This document shows positions 9,603 through 18,044 of a stretch of DNA of 64,000 bases, in pieces. The translations under genes and the position numbers were made by a program. The notes under the pieces are model-generated. The model had not been told where the DNA came from. It was given only the letters and a program-made list of their open reading frames with translations, and ran no database searches. Each line of letters begins with the position of its first letter. The first letter of the stretch is position 1. The stretch lies in contig NZ_KL543982.1 in NCBI RefSeq assembly GCF_000711825.1, forward strand, positions 92,426 to 156,425. The letters run 5' to 3'. The DNA is from [Clostridium] aminophilum DSM 10710. GTDB lineage: Bacteria > Bacillota > Clostridia > Lachnospirales > Lachnospiraceae.

Positions 9603-10256
9603 ATGAATCACACTTACTGCACGCTCTCCGGCGTAACCAAAACCTTTCACTCCCGGTCCGGAAACCGGACGGTCGGTCCCATTGACCTCGAGCTCCGCGC
9701 GGGAGAAGTTCTCGGAATCCGGGGAATCAACGGCGCCGGAAAAAGTACCGTCATGAACATGATCGCCGGAATGATCCGTCCGGACCAGGGAACCGTCCGT
9801 TTTGCTCCCGAGGTCCGGAACCGGATCGGCTATGTCCCCCAGGAGCTCTCTCTTTACGAGACCCTGACCTGCCGCGACAATCTTCGTTTCTGGGGCCGGG
9901 CTGCAGGCCTGCCCGGAAAACAGATCGTCACCCGCGCATCCTGGCTCCTTCACGAACTGAATCTGGACGAATGGGCCGATGTGGCGGTCTCTGCCTGCTC
10001 CGGCGGAACAAAACGCCGGCTTCATCTTGCCACAGCGCTGATGCTTCTCCCGAAGATTCTTCTTCTCGATGAGCCGAGCGTCGGCGCAGATGAAGATTCC
10101 GCCGATTCTATCCTGCAGACGATTCTTCATTTGAAGACGCTCGGTCTCAGCATCATTCTGATCAGCCACCGGAAAGGCGATCTGGAACGGGTCTGCGACC
10201 GGATCCTGACACTGGAAAACGGCGCTATTTCTTCCGAAGAAACACCCCAGCACTGA
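9603..10256 (+). CDS. ABC transporter ATP-binding protein (exporter type)
   Basis: A 217-residue nucleotide-binding subunit. Walker A is GINGAGKSTV (near residues 40-49), the signature is CSGGTKRRLHLA, Walker B is ILLLDEPSVGAD, and the switch histidine is in ISHRKGD. Compact ATPases of this kind (CcmA/DrrA-like) pair with ABC-2 permeases and usually drive export of drugs, lipids or polymers. The permease gene begins 13 nt after the stop, so the pair is almost certainly co-transcribed. The cargo is unknown. Confidence 0.9.
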   Translation: MNHTYCTLSGVTKTFHSRSGNRTVGPIDLELRAGEVLGIRGINGAGKSTVMNMIAGMIRPDQGTVRFAPEVRNRIGYVPQELSLYETLTCRDNLRFWGRAAGLPGKQIVTRASWLLHELNLDEWADVAVSACSGGTKRRLHLATALMLLPKILLLDEPSVGADEDSADSILQTILHLKTLGLSIILISHRKGDLERVCDRILTLENGAISSEETPQH

Positions 10257-10269
10257 GAAAGGTTCCGAT

Positions 10270-12867
10270 ATGTCAGGATTTAAAGCATGTTTATTCAAAG
10301 ATCTGAAACTGTTTTTCAAGCGGGCTGGGATTCTCTCCCTTCTCCTGCCCCTTCTTCTCTACGCAGCCATGTACTTCGGCTTCCGGAGTTTTTCTTCCTC
10401 GGCGGCGGTTCAGCCGTTCCCGATCGCGATCCGCGACGAGGACAATACTCTGATGTCCCGCAATCTCATCCTGCAGATGAAAGACATCCCGATGTTCTCC
10501 GAAGTCCGCGTTTTAGAGAACGGTGAAACCGACCGGGAAGTTCTGGAGCAGGGAGCTGCCGCTGTGGTCACGATCCCTCAGTACCTTTTTTACAAAATGT
10601 ATGCAGTGGAGGAGTGCCCGGTAGACGTCGCCATCAATGACCGCATGGAACTTCCGTCCGCCCTCTTCCGCTCGATTTTCGGTTCCATCATGAGTATCAT
10701 GGAGAGTGATGAGAGTTCTTTCCGCGGAGCATACCGCTATATGTACACCCTTCAGCACGGTCCGGAAGCGGCGGAACGCGATCTCGAAGATCCGGCGATC
10801 CGCGAAGAGATCAACCGCAAGGCATCCGCCGAGCTCCTCTCTGATGCCCTCGGCCGCCAGACGCTCTTCGACACTGAATACTCCGCTTCTCGTATCATGA
10901 TCACCTCCGTACTGAGAGATATTCTCGCCGGCATTTTCCTGATCATGGTTCTCGGTTATGCGGTGACCGCGCTGAAAACCATCCCGGAAGAACGCCGTCT
11001 CGGCGTGATACCCCGGCTCGAGGCTCTCGGACACAGCAGCATCGTCTTCTACCTGTCCAAACTGATCACGGTTTTCCTCCTTCTGCTGCCGATCCTTTTC
11101 GGACTCTTCTGTCTCCTCCCCCGGAAGGCATTCTGGATGATTCTTCCGTGGACGGCACTTTTCATCCTGCTCGGCTTTCTCGAAATCCTGCTGATTGCCG
11201 AGATTGCCCGTGACAGCCGTTGGATCCAGCAGATCGGAAATCTCTTCCTTTTGCTGATGCTCATCAGCGGAGGAACCTTCTGGCCGCGTGCCGCCCTGCC
11301 CGGATTTCTCCGCGCAGTTTCGGGTCTATCGGTCTCCTACTATTTTTCCGAGATTCTGGAGATCGCGTCGAACCGGATGCTGTACACGCCGGAACGCCTC
11401 ATAAAAAACACCTGCACCCCGCCGATGATCCTCTGCGGAATTCTGGTCCTGCTCATCCTGATCATCAAGCTGACCCGGAAGCTCCGCCCCATCTCTTCAT
11501 ATGCGGTTTCTGCATCCGATATGACGTCTCCCGGCGCCCCGGATACCACCGTGGTCGATTCTGCAGGAGCCGGACACTCTTCCGACACAGGATCCGCCGC
11601 AACCGAAGGTCTCTTCCCGGTACTCTCTCTTTCCGGATGGAAAGCTCTGGTCTTCTTCGGAAGTCCGTTCCGGATGATTCTGATCCTTCTCTTCTCCGGC
11701 ATTCTGCTCTTTTCGGTGGAGACAGCCGTCTCGAGAAGACAGAACTCCGTCCGGATCTCGGTTCGGGACCTGGACCAGACGGAATACTCGGAAGAACTGA
11801 TCCAAACCCTCGGAGCGCAGGAGGGCGTGACCATCACCGACGCCGGCGGCATTTTCTCCCTTGAAGCAGAACCGGAAGGCACACTGACGATCCCACAGGG
11901 ATTCGGAAATCTCATTGCAGCCGGAAAACCGCTGACCGTTCACTATGAAGCGGCGCGGGACACCTATTCCGAACAGAGCACACGGGAAATCATCTCCGGC
12001 GCGGTCATCTCGGAAAAAAGTCTGTACAAATCACGGGCCATGGTGGAAAAAGAGATCGGCCGGACACTGTCGGATGAGGAATTTTCTGACATGAAAGAAA
12101 TGATCCGCGCGGAACGCGCATCCATGCCGGATTCATACCAGATCCGGACGCTTTCCGAGCTAAAAGAGGCCGGTTCTTCCGCCCGGGAGCCCGCCGTTTC
12201 CGATCCGGTACAGGAAGAGTTCTCCGGTAATGCAAGCGGTTCTGATCCGAACCCTTCACACACGGATTACTCCGACACATCCTCCCGCGGTTCAGAAAAG
12301 AAGGCCTCTCTCTCCTCCACCGGCATCGTGGAGACCTTCCTTCCGGATACCTGGACCTTCTCCATCTTAGTGGTGACGATCCTTTCGCTCACCTACACCT
12401 CTGTCCGGGGAAGCAAAAGCATGCGGGCGGCGGACCGGAGGCTCCGAACCATGCCGCATGGCCCGATCCGGGCAGTTGTTTCCGATACTCTGCCGATCGC
12501 AGGTCTTCTTCTGATCATCCAGTTTACGGGACTTGCCCTCGGCAAAAATCTGAATCCTTATGCGGCGTTTTCCTCCGTCCTGTTCTCCGTTCTCATGGCG
12601 CAGTTCGGACTCTGGATCTCATCCGTGGTTTCCACGGAAGGCCGCGTTGACGGCCTGGCCTGCTTTCTGTCGATTATGATCCTTCTGATCGGCGGATGCT
12701 TTCTCGATCTCTCGGTTCTCTCCGACGGGATTCGGACGGTTACCTGGATTTCGCCGGCAGGTCTTGCCCGTGCAGTCATGAAGAAAAATGCCCTGGCCGC
12801 AGGACTCCTTCTACTGGAGAATATCCTCCTGACCGTGATCCTGCTGAGAAAGCGGGACCTCGGTTAA
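10270..12867 (+). CDS. ABC-2 type permease, two half-transporters fused
   Basis: An 865-residue membrane protein with two similarly organised halves. Each has a first helix (near residues 18-37 and 465-480), an extracytoplasmic domain of 170-200 residues, and a block of five or six helices (near 215-405 and 690-860). A polar Ser/Thr-rich linker at about residues 420-450 joins them, and another low-complexity stretch lies near 635-680. ABC-2 permeases normally have about 370-400 residues and work as dimers, so this reads as a covalently joined dimer. GAAAGG lies upstream. No immunity or biosynthetic genes flank it that would identify the cargo. Confidence 0.87.
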   Translation: MSGFKACLFKDLKLFFKRAGILSLLLPLLLYAAMYFGFRSFSSSAAVQPFPIAIRDEDNTLMSRNLILQMKDIPMFSEVRVLENGETDREVLEQGAAAVVTIPQYLFYKMYAVEECPVDVAINDRMELPSALFRSIFGSIMSIMESDESSFRGAYRYMYTLQHGPEAAERDLEDPAIREEINRKASAELLSDALGRQTLFDTEYSASRIMITSVLRDILAGIFLIMVLGYAVTALKTIPEERRLGVIPRLEALGHSSIVFYLSKLITVFLLLLPILFGLFCLLPRKAFWMILPWTALFILLGFLEILLIAEIARDSRWIQQIGNLFLLLMLISGGTFWPRAALPGFLRAVSGLSVSYYFSEILEIASNRMLYTPERLIKNTCTPPMILCGILVLLILIIKLTRKLRPISSYAVSASDMTSPGAPDTTVVDSAGAGHSSDTGSAATEGLFPVLSLSGWKALVFFGSPFRMILILLFSGILLFSVETAVSRRQNSVRISVRDLDQTEYSEELIQTLGAQEGVTITDAGGIFSLEAEPEGTLTIPQGFGNLIAAGKPLTVHYEAARDTYSEQSTREIISGAVISEKSLYKSRAMVEKEIGRTLSDEEFSDMKEMIRAERASMPDSYQIRTLSELKEAGSSAREPAVSDPVQEEFSGNASGSDPNPSHTDYSDTSSRGSEKKASLSSTGIVETFLPDTWTFSILVVTILSLTYTSVRGSKSMRAADRRLRTMPHGPIRAVVSDTLPIAGLLLIIQFTGLALGKNLNPYAAFSSVLFSVLMAQFGLWISSVVSTEGRVDGLACFLSIMILLIGGCFLDLSVLSDGIRTVTWISPAGLARAVMKKNALAAGLLLLENILLTVILLRKRDLG

Positions 12868-12921
12868 GGAAAACGATCCGGTCTTAGCAAATGTTCCGCT
12901 AATTGTCGTGCCCATGCAGAA

Positions 12922-12974
12922 AGCCGCGCAGCTGGTTCCGATCCTCCAAAGGATCCGGTTCCCGCTGCGCGGCT
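12922..12974. terminator. Bidirectional terminator between the ABC exporter and MATE genes
   Basis: Outer stem AGCCGCGCAGC / GCTGCGCGGCT, plus an inner GGATCC-type stem. It lies between convergent genes: 54 nt after the permease stop and 18 nt after the MATE stop. T-rich flanks occur on both sides (CTTCTT and TTTC). Confidence 0.7.
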
Positions 12975-12992
12975 CTTCTTATGTTCTGTATT

Positions 12993-14354
12993 TTATTTTG
13001 TTCCGCGCAATTTCAGATTGAGAATCTTCTTCCGGTAGATGCGAATCATCAGAATCGTGGTCATGATGACAGACACGATCTCCGCGATCGCAAAGGAATA
13101 CCAAACCGCGTCCAGTCCAAACATCCGCGCCAGAATCCACGCGGCCGGAACCAGACAGAACAGCTGACGGGCTACCGAGACGATCAGGCTGTAGACGCCA
13201 TTGCCCAGCGCCTGGAACATGGAGCCGGTAACAATCGCATATCCCGCAAAAGTGAAGGAAAGGCTGATGGTCCGGAGTGCCGGAACACCGATCTCCAGCA
13301 TCTGATCCGACGCATTGAAGAGCAGAAGGAGATCTGCGGTCTTCAGCTGGAAGATGAGAAGTCCCGCGAACATGATGATGACAGCAATCACAACGCCAGC
13401 GCGGTATGTCTGCATGATTCTCTTCTTGTTGCCCGCGCCGTAGTTATACGCGACGATCGGGATAAAACCGTTGTTCAGACCGAAAACCGGCATGAAGATA
13501 AAGGACTGAAGTTTGAAGTATACGCCGAGGACAGAAACCGCCGTCTCGGAAAAGGTGATCAGAATCCGGTTCATAAAAAAAGTCATAACGGACACGATCG
13601 CCTGCATGATAATGCTCGGAACGCCGACCGCATAGATGGTGCGGATCGTGCGCAGATCCGGGTGGAAGTCCTTCCAGGAAATCTGCACATCCGGATTCTT
13701 CCTGTGGTTGATGATGATCGCCATGATGCCCGCGACAAACTGGCCGCAGACCGTCGCATACGCCGCGCCCGCAATGCCGAGTTTCGGGAAACCGAACAGA
13801 CCGAAGATCATAATCGGATCCAGAATAATATTCGTGATCGCACCGGAAAGCTGAGTGACCATGGACAGCAGCGTCCGTCCCGTAGCCTGCATGATTCGTT
13901 CAAAACACATTTCCGCAAATATGCCGACGGACAGGACCAGACAGATCCGGAGATAGGTTGTACCCATCTGCGCAACTTCCAGCGTCGGGGTCTGGCTGTG
14001 AAAATATGCCTTCGCGCCGAAAAGGCCGATCAGCGCGAATACGATCGCTCCGCATCCGGCAAGGAAAATGCCGTTTTCCGCCGTGATGTTGGCCGCCGCC
14101 TGATTCTTTTCCCCGAGCGAGCGGGAAAGAAGCGCATTCATGCCGACGCAGGTACCCGCGCTCACCGCAATGATCAGCGCCTGAATCGGGAACGCCAGCG
14201 AAACCGCCGTCAGCGCATTCTCACTGATTCTCGCGACAAAAATGCTGTCGACAATGTTATATAACGCCTGAACCAGCATTGAAATCATCATTGGAAGGGA
14301 CATGCCGATCAGCAGACGGTTGACCGGCGTGGTTCCCATTTTGTTTTCTGCCAT
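12993..14354 (-). CDS. MATE family multidrug/sodium antiporter
   Basis: A 453-residue inner-membrane transporter with about 12 helices in two related halves. The N-terminal pattern (NRLLIGMSLPMMISMLVQALYNIVDSIFV) is typical of the MATE family, which exports cationic drugs or metabolites using a Na+ or H+ gradient. Start placed at the ATG at 14354 because AGGAGGA lies 6 nt upstream; 34 further in-frame codons exist upstream but lack this support. A divergent promoter region separates it from the FliB gene. The substrate is not predictable. Confidence 0.9.
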   Translation of the reverse strand: MAENKMGTTPVNRLLIGMSLPMMISMLVQALYNIVDSIFVARISENALTAVSLAFPIQALIIAVSAGTCVGMNALLSRSLGEKNQAAANITAENGIFLAGCGAIVFALIGLFGAKAYFHSQTPTLEVAQMGTTYLRICLVLSVGIFAEMCFERIMQATGRTLLSMVTQLSGAITNIILDPIMIFGLFGFPKLGIAGAAYATVCGQFVAGIMAIIINHRKNPDVQISWKDFHPDLRTIRTIYAVGVPSIIMQAIVSVMTFFMNRILITFSETAVSVLGVYFKLQSFIFMPVFGLNNGFIPIVAYNYGAGNKKRIMQTYRAGVVIAVIIMFAGLLIFQLKTADLLLLFNASDQMLEIGVPALRTISLSFTFAGYAIVTGSMFQALGNGVYSLIVSVARQLFCLVPAAWILARMFGLDAVWYSFAIAEIVSVIMTTILMIRIYRKKILNLKLRGTK

Positions 14355-14625
14355 TGTTCTTCCTCCTGTTTTTCTTTTGTTCACATCCCAGTTCATATTT
14401 ATGCGCACCGGCAGTGCGTCTGTGCCGGAAAATCCATATCCGAAACCGCATCTCATGATCTCTCATGAATTATTTCGTTGAATTCTGTAGATGTTCATAA
14501 CCGTAACCATTCTATTATAGATGAATCCATCCCTCTGTCAATAAAGAGGTTCTGCCTGTTTTTTCCGGCTTCCGTGTTATAATATGGGAACGTGTAAAAA
14601 AAGGTGATGAAAGGAAAACCAATCC

Positions 14626-15660
14626 ATGAAATACGAATACCCCTCTGTCTATGAAACCTTCCGGTGTATCGGCGGCGCCTGTCCGGACACCTGCTGCGCC
14701 GGCTGGGAAGTCGACATCGATCCCGATACCTATGACTATTATATGGAAACGGAAGGCGAATTCGGCCGGCGTCTCCGCAGTCACATGACCGAAGATGAAG
14801 ACGGGGACATCTTTTTCCCTCTGACGCCGGAAGGTCGGTGCCCGTTCCTGAACCGGCAGGATCTCTGCGACATCTTCTCTGAACTTGGCGAGGAAAGTCT
14901 CTGCCGCGTCTGCACCGAATATCCTCGCTACTATCTCCCGGTGGGAGACTACGAGCAGATTGACATGAGTCTTTCCTGCATGGAAGTCGGCCGCCTCTTT
15001 TTCTCCGATCCGGAACCGGTCCGCTATCTCACACAGGAAGATATCATGGACGGTGATCCGATAAGCGCGGAAGAAACTGCCAGACGGGACGACATTCTCG
15101 AGCGCCGGAACGAAATGCTCTCCTTCATGCAGGAGGCAGCTTCCGGAACAGCTGACGAGCGCTTTGAAGCTCTTCTTTCCCGCTTTCCGGAACTTTCCCC
15201 CGAATCGGACGAAGAACTCCTCACAGCCATGGATCAGCTCGAACTCATCGACGAACGTTGGAACGATATCATGATCCCGATCCGCGCAAATCTCACAGCC
15301 ATCCAAAGACAGGAACCGGCGTTTCTGGACCATGCCGACCCGGAATTTGACCGGTGGACCGGAAAGCTCATCTCGTATTTTCTCTTCCGCTACTGCCTGA
15401 ATGTCTTCTCAAGCGGAAACTGGGAGAATGAAATGCGTTTCATTCGCCGCAGTCTCCGTTTCATCCGTCTGATGTGCATTGCCCGGGCAGCAGGACTTCT
15501 TCCGCGGTCTTCCTACGACGGACGCCTTTCCGGACAGGAAGAGAAAAACCACTGCAACAGTTTCACGCAAAATGATATGATCGACATCGCCCATCTCTAT
15601 TCCAAACAGGTGGAACACTCGGACGGCAATGTGGAACTGCTGCGGAAGTTTATTAAATAA
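14626..15660 (+). CDS. fliB: FliB family protein (flagellin lysine-N-methylase-like)
   Basis: A 344-residue protein with the FliB-type N-terminal Cys cluster: Cys14, Cys19, Cys23 and Cys24 in RCIGGACPDTCCAGWEVDID. A second Cys group follows (CPFLNRQDLC, then CRVCTEYPR). In Salmonella FliB methylates lysines of flagellin; many Clostridia carry homologues whose target is untested. No flagellar gene is present in the window, so the substrate could be another surface protein. AAAGGA lies 11 nt upstream of the ATG. It is followed by a hairpin and an AT-rich gap. Confidence 0.82.
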   Translation: MKYEYPSVYETFRCIGGACPDTCCAGWEVDIDPDTYDYYMETEGEFGRRLRSHMTEDEDGDIFFPLTPEGRCPFLNRQDLCDIFSELGEESLCRVCTEYPRYYLPVGDYEQIDMSLSCMEVGRLFFSDPEPVRYLTQEDIMDGDPISAEETARRDDILERRNEMLSFMQEAASGTADERFEALLSRFPELSPESDEELLTAMDQLELIDERWNDIMIPIRANLTAIQRQEPAFLDHADPEFDRWTGKLISYFLFRYCLNVFSSGNWENEMRFIRRSLRFIRLMCIARAAGLLPRSSYDGRLSGQEEKNHCNSFTQNDMIDIAHLYSKQVEHSDGNVELLRKFIK

Positions 15661-15685
15661 CAGGAATTATCCTCAAATTATTAGT

Positions 15686-15713
15686 AATTTTTGGTATTTA
15701 CTTACCAAAAATT
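15686..15713 (+). terminator. AT-rich terminator-like hairpin after fliB
   Basis: Perfect 11-bp stem AATTTTTGGTA / TACCAAAAATT with a 6-nt loop, 25 nt downstream of the stop and followed by TTCC. It is weak in GC, so efficiency is uncertain. Confidence 0.5.
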
Positions 15714-15887
15714 TTCCATTAATTTCATTAATCATCACGAAATGTTAGTTTTACATCTGTACATTGGTATCATCAAAAGGTATAATGAGCATAATGTAAA
15801 TACAGCAAATTATATAACAAATATATTTTGAATCCCGTTTCTTTGATAAATTCAAAAAATAATTCTTTTCATTATTTTATCGTGCGG

Positions 15888-15933
15888 TTGACTATCATAT
15901 TTTTTGTTATAAAATTTATTTTATGATTATAAT
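15888..15933 (+). promoter_or_regulatory. Candidate overlapping promoters of the diguanylate cyclase gene
   Basis: Two overlapping pairs are visible: TTGACT (15888-15893) with TAAAAT (15910-15915), spacer 16; and TTGTTA (15904-15909) with a perfect TATAAT (15928-15933), spacer 18. Either would give a leader of about 110-135 nt before the ATG at 16056. The surrounding 395-bp gap is strongly AT-rich. Confidence 0.5.
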
Positions 15934-15951
15934 GTTTTGAGATTGGTTTTC

Positions 15952-16028
15952 CATTTCAGGCACAAACACAACGACTCTGAGGAAATGCGTTCGAACCGCT
16001 ATAACACAACAGTTCGGACGCTGTTTTT
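15952..16028 (+). promoter_or_regulatory. Leader with hairpin and terminator-like attenuator before the diguanylate cyclase gene
   Basis: The first hairpin pairs CATTTC (15952-15957) with GAAATG (15982-15987). The second pairs GCGTTCGAAC (15987-15996) with GTTCGGACGC (16012-16021) and is followed by TGTTTTT, the form of an intrinsic terminator, 27 nt before the start codon. Both loops contain AACACAAC or ACACAAC. It matches no riboswitch class I recognise, including the two c-di-GMP classes. Confidence 0.55.
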
Positions 16029-16055
16029 ATACATTGGGAAAAGGAGGCAGGACAG

Positions 16056-17180
16056 ATGGCGAATACACCGCACGGGCTCGATTTTATGGAACCGACATTC
16101 ATCCGTGAATCGGATCGCAATGATTTCTATCGGGCAAAATTTCGACGTTTCTGTCATTCATCCTTCGTGTCCATGACGCTCTCCATGCTCGTCGCTTTCG
16201 GTTTTTTCTTTGTCAACATCGCAACAGAGAAAATATCCAATGTGGCACTTCTTCTTTTCATGGATGCCCTGCCGCTCATCTCATGGCTCATCCTTTATTT
16301 CGCTCTGATTCGCCGAAAAAATATTCATTACCGCTGGAAGATCAAATCGATGTATTTCTGTGCCTGGCTGACACTGCTCTGCATCCTGATTTCGCATTAT
16401 GCGCTCGATTTCACGGGTGCCCTGGTCGTGGATCTCACCCTCGCACACCTGATCGTATTCGGAATCGGCATCAGCGCGCCGGTCAGGGAAATTTCAAAGC
16501 TCTCCATTTCCTTCTCCATCATCGAGCTCATGGCGTTGTTCGCATTTCCGGGCATCTGTGCCAGTTTCATCCTCGCGGTCTGTATCACGATGTCTTCCGG
16601 AATCTCTGTCATGCTCTATAATCTCGAAGAGGCCTATGCGGACCTGTATCTTTCCAAGCGAAAGATCGAGTATGATATGTTCCACGATCCGCTGACCGGA
16701 ACCTTCAACCGCAACAAATGGAATGCGCTTTCAGCGGACCGCCGCGTCAACCGCCGAAACGAAACGGTTCTTCTGATGATGGACATTGATAAATTCAAGT
16801 CGGTCAATGACTGCTACGGCCACGACATCGGCGACAAGACACTGCAGCGGACGGCCAATATCGTTCAGTCCTGCCTGCGCAATGAGGACATCATCATCCG
16901 GACCGGCGGCGAGGAATTCCTGGTCATCCTTTACAACACCACCGTCGCAAAAGCCTATCAGATCGCGGAGCGGATGCGCACCGCCATCGAGGGCGCATCC
17001 TTTGAAAAGGTGAAGCACATCACCATTTCCATCGGTCTGAGCGACAATACGAAATCCGATTTTGACGACGCCTTCAAAAAAGCGGACATCGCGCTCTACC
17101 AGTCCAAGAAAAAAGGCCGCAACTGCGTTACGGTCTATGATCTGACGATGGATGAAGACTGTGCCCTGTCCACGATCTGA
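16056..17180 (+). CDS. Membrane-bound diguanylate cyclase (GGDEF domain)
   Basis: Synthesises the second messenger c-di-GMP from two GTP. The first ~190 of 374 residues hold about six hydrophobic segments (for example MTLSMLVAFGFFFVNIA), with no recognised sensor domain. The C-terminal GGDEF domain shows DPLTGTFNRNKW, DIDKFKSVND and the active-site GGEEF in RTGGEEFLVIL. RNED lies five residues before GGEEF and matches the RxxD product-inhibition site, so the enzyme should be active and feedback-controlled. AAGGAGG precedes the ATG. It has its own promoter, an attenuator-like leader and a strong terminator. Confidence 0.93.
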   Translation: MANTPHGLDFMEPTFIRESDRNDFYRAKFRRFCHSSFVSMTLSMLVAFGFFFVNIATEKISNVALLLFMDALPLISWLILYFALIRRKNIHYRWKIKSMYFCAWLTLLCILISHYALDFTGALVVDLTLAHLIVFGIGISAPVREISKLSISFSIIELMALFAFPGICASFILAVCITMSSGISVMLYNLEEAYADLYLSKRKIEYDMFHDPLTGTFNRNKWNALSADRRVNRRNETVLLMMDIDKFKSVNDCYGHDIGDKTLQRTANIVQSCLRNEDIIIRTGGEEFLVILYNTTVAKAYQIAERMRTAIEGASFEKVKHITISIGLSDNTKSDFDDAFKKADIALYQSKKKGRNCVTVYDLTMDEDCALSTI

Positions 17181-17192
17181 TGAAGCCGTGGC

Positions 17193-17215
17193 GTGGCTTT
17201 GGCGAGTCAGCCGCG
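17193..17215 (+). repeat. Degenerate fragment of dispersed repeat family A
   Basis: GGCTTTGGCGAGTCAGCCGCG resembles the GGCCTTGGCGACTGCCGCGA block of the full copies, with small changes. It lies between the diguanylate cyclase stop and its terminator. Similarity is limited to about 20 bp, so it may be chance. Confidence 0.35.
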
Positions 17216-17222
17216 TAAATAC

Positions 17223-17269
17223 AATACGCTCTGTTGTGAACTTTCCTTCACAGCAGAGCGTATTTTTCA
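17223..17269 (+). terminator. Strong intrinsic terminator after the diguanylate cyclase
   Basis: An 18-bp stem with one mismatch pair, from AATACGCTCTG to CAGAGCGTATT, with a 6-nt loop and TTTTT on the plus side. The V-ATPase operon ends convergently at 17338, so it could also stop minus-strand transcripts, although the minus-side U-tract is weaker. Confidence 0.85.
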
Positions 17270-17337
17270 CTTCTGAAACAGATGATATTTACAGGATGTA
17301 ATGTTTACAAGGTCTTGCCGGGTCCGAGTCTGTCTCC

Positions 17338-18030
17338 TCAGCCTTCCGTTGCAAGTTCCGCATATTTTGCTTCGTTCTTTTCCTTGTAGTGGTGTGCGTC
17401 CTCCAGCATCATCGCTTTCACCTTCATGAGACGGATCTGCGTGGATCGCTCATTCTCATCCAGTTTCATCGTGATGTACTTGATGATCCTCTGGCACTCC
17501 GGAATCGTCACATGCTCCAGCGCATTTACACGCCGGCGTGTCTTCTCGATCTCGGAAGCCATCAGCTGACAGGATTTCTCGATCTCCGCCAGTCTCAGCA
17601 TATCCGGAAGAATATCGGCGAGGGATTTGACCGCCCCGTCGAGATCGCCGGATGTAAATGCGAAACCGTAGGAGTAAATGTCATTGGCGTCCGCCGTCTT
17701 CGTCTTTGTCGTATAGACCGGGATATTCACGCTCATGACGTTCTTGTATCCGATGTCCAGATCGACGGCCTGCTTCGGCGTCATCAGCGCGGTAGACAGG
17801 GTCTGCTGGTCCATTCCGGCCTTGGCAACAACAAAATTCCGGTTGGCGTCGCGGATTCCTTCTTCCACTTTCAGACGAAGTTCCATATTTTCACGTACCA
17901 GATCGAAGAACTGGCGCATCAGCTCATCCCGCTTATCCTTGAGGAGCTTGTGGCCCCGGAGGGCCATCACCAGCTTCTTTTTGGTCTTCGCGAGCTCCAT
18001 TCTGGTCGGTATGATCTGTGAAGATGCCAT
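17338..18030 (-). CDS. atpD: V-type ATPase subunit D (central stalk)
   Basis: A 230-residue central-axle subunit linking the A3B3 head to the rotor; it turns inside the catalytic hexamer. The N-terminal pattern IPTRMELAKTKKKLVMALRGHKLLKDKRDEL is the family hallmark. The long N- and C-terminal helices predicted for the coiled-coil shaft are visible as heptad-rich stretches. It is last in the nine-gene operon, 14 nt after subunit B, with GAGGAGGTG upstream. Confidence 0.95.
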   Translation of the reverse strand: MASSQIIPTRMELAKTKKKLVMALRGHKLLKDKRDELMRQFFDLVRENMELRLKVEEGIRDANRNFVVAKAGMDQQTLSTALMTPKQAVDLDIGYKNVMSVNIPVYTTKTKTADANDIYSYGFAFTSGDLDGAVKSLADILPDMLRLAEIEKSCQLMASEIEKTRRRVNALEHVTIPECQRIIKYITMKLDENERSTQIRLMKVKAMMLEDAHHYKEKNEAKYAELATEG

Positions 18031-18044
18031 AATCCTTCACCTCC

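Noticed and set aside
12903-14264. Long plus-strand reading frame opposite the MATE gene
   Set aside because: Its Arg/Asp/His-rich composition is that of an antisense shadow, and no ribosome binding site is present.
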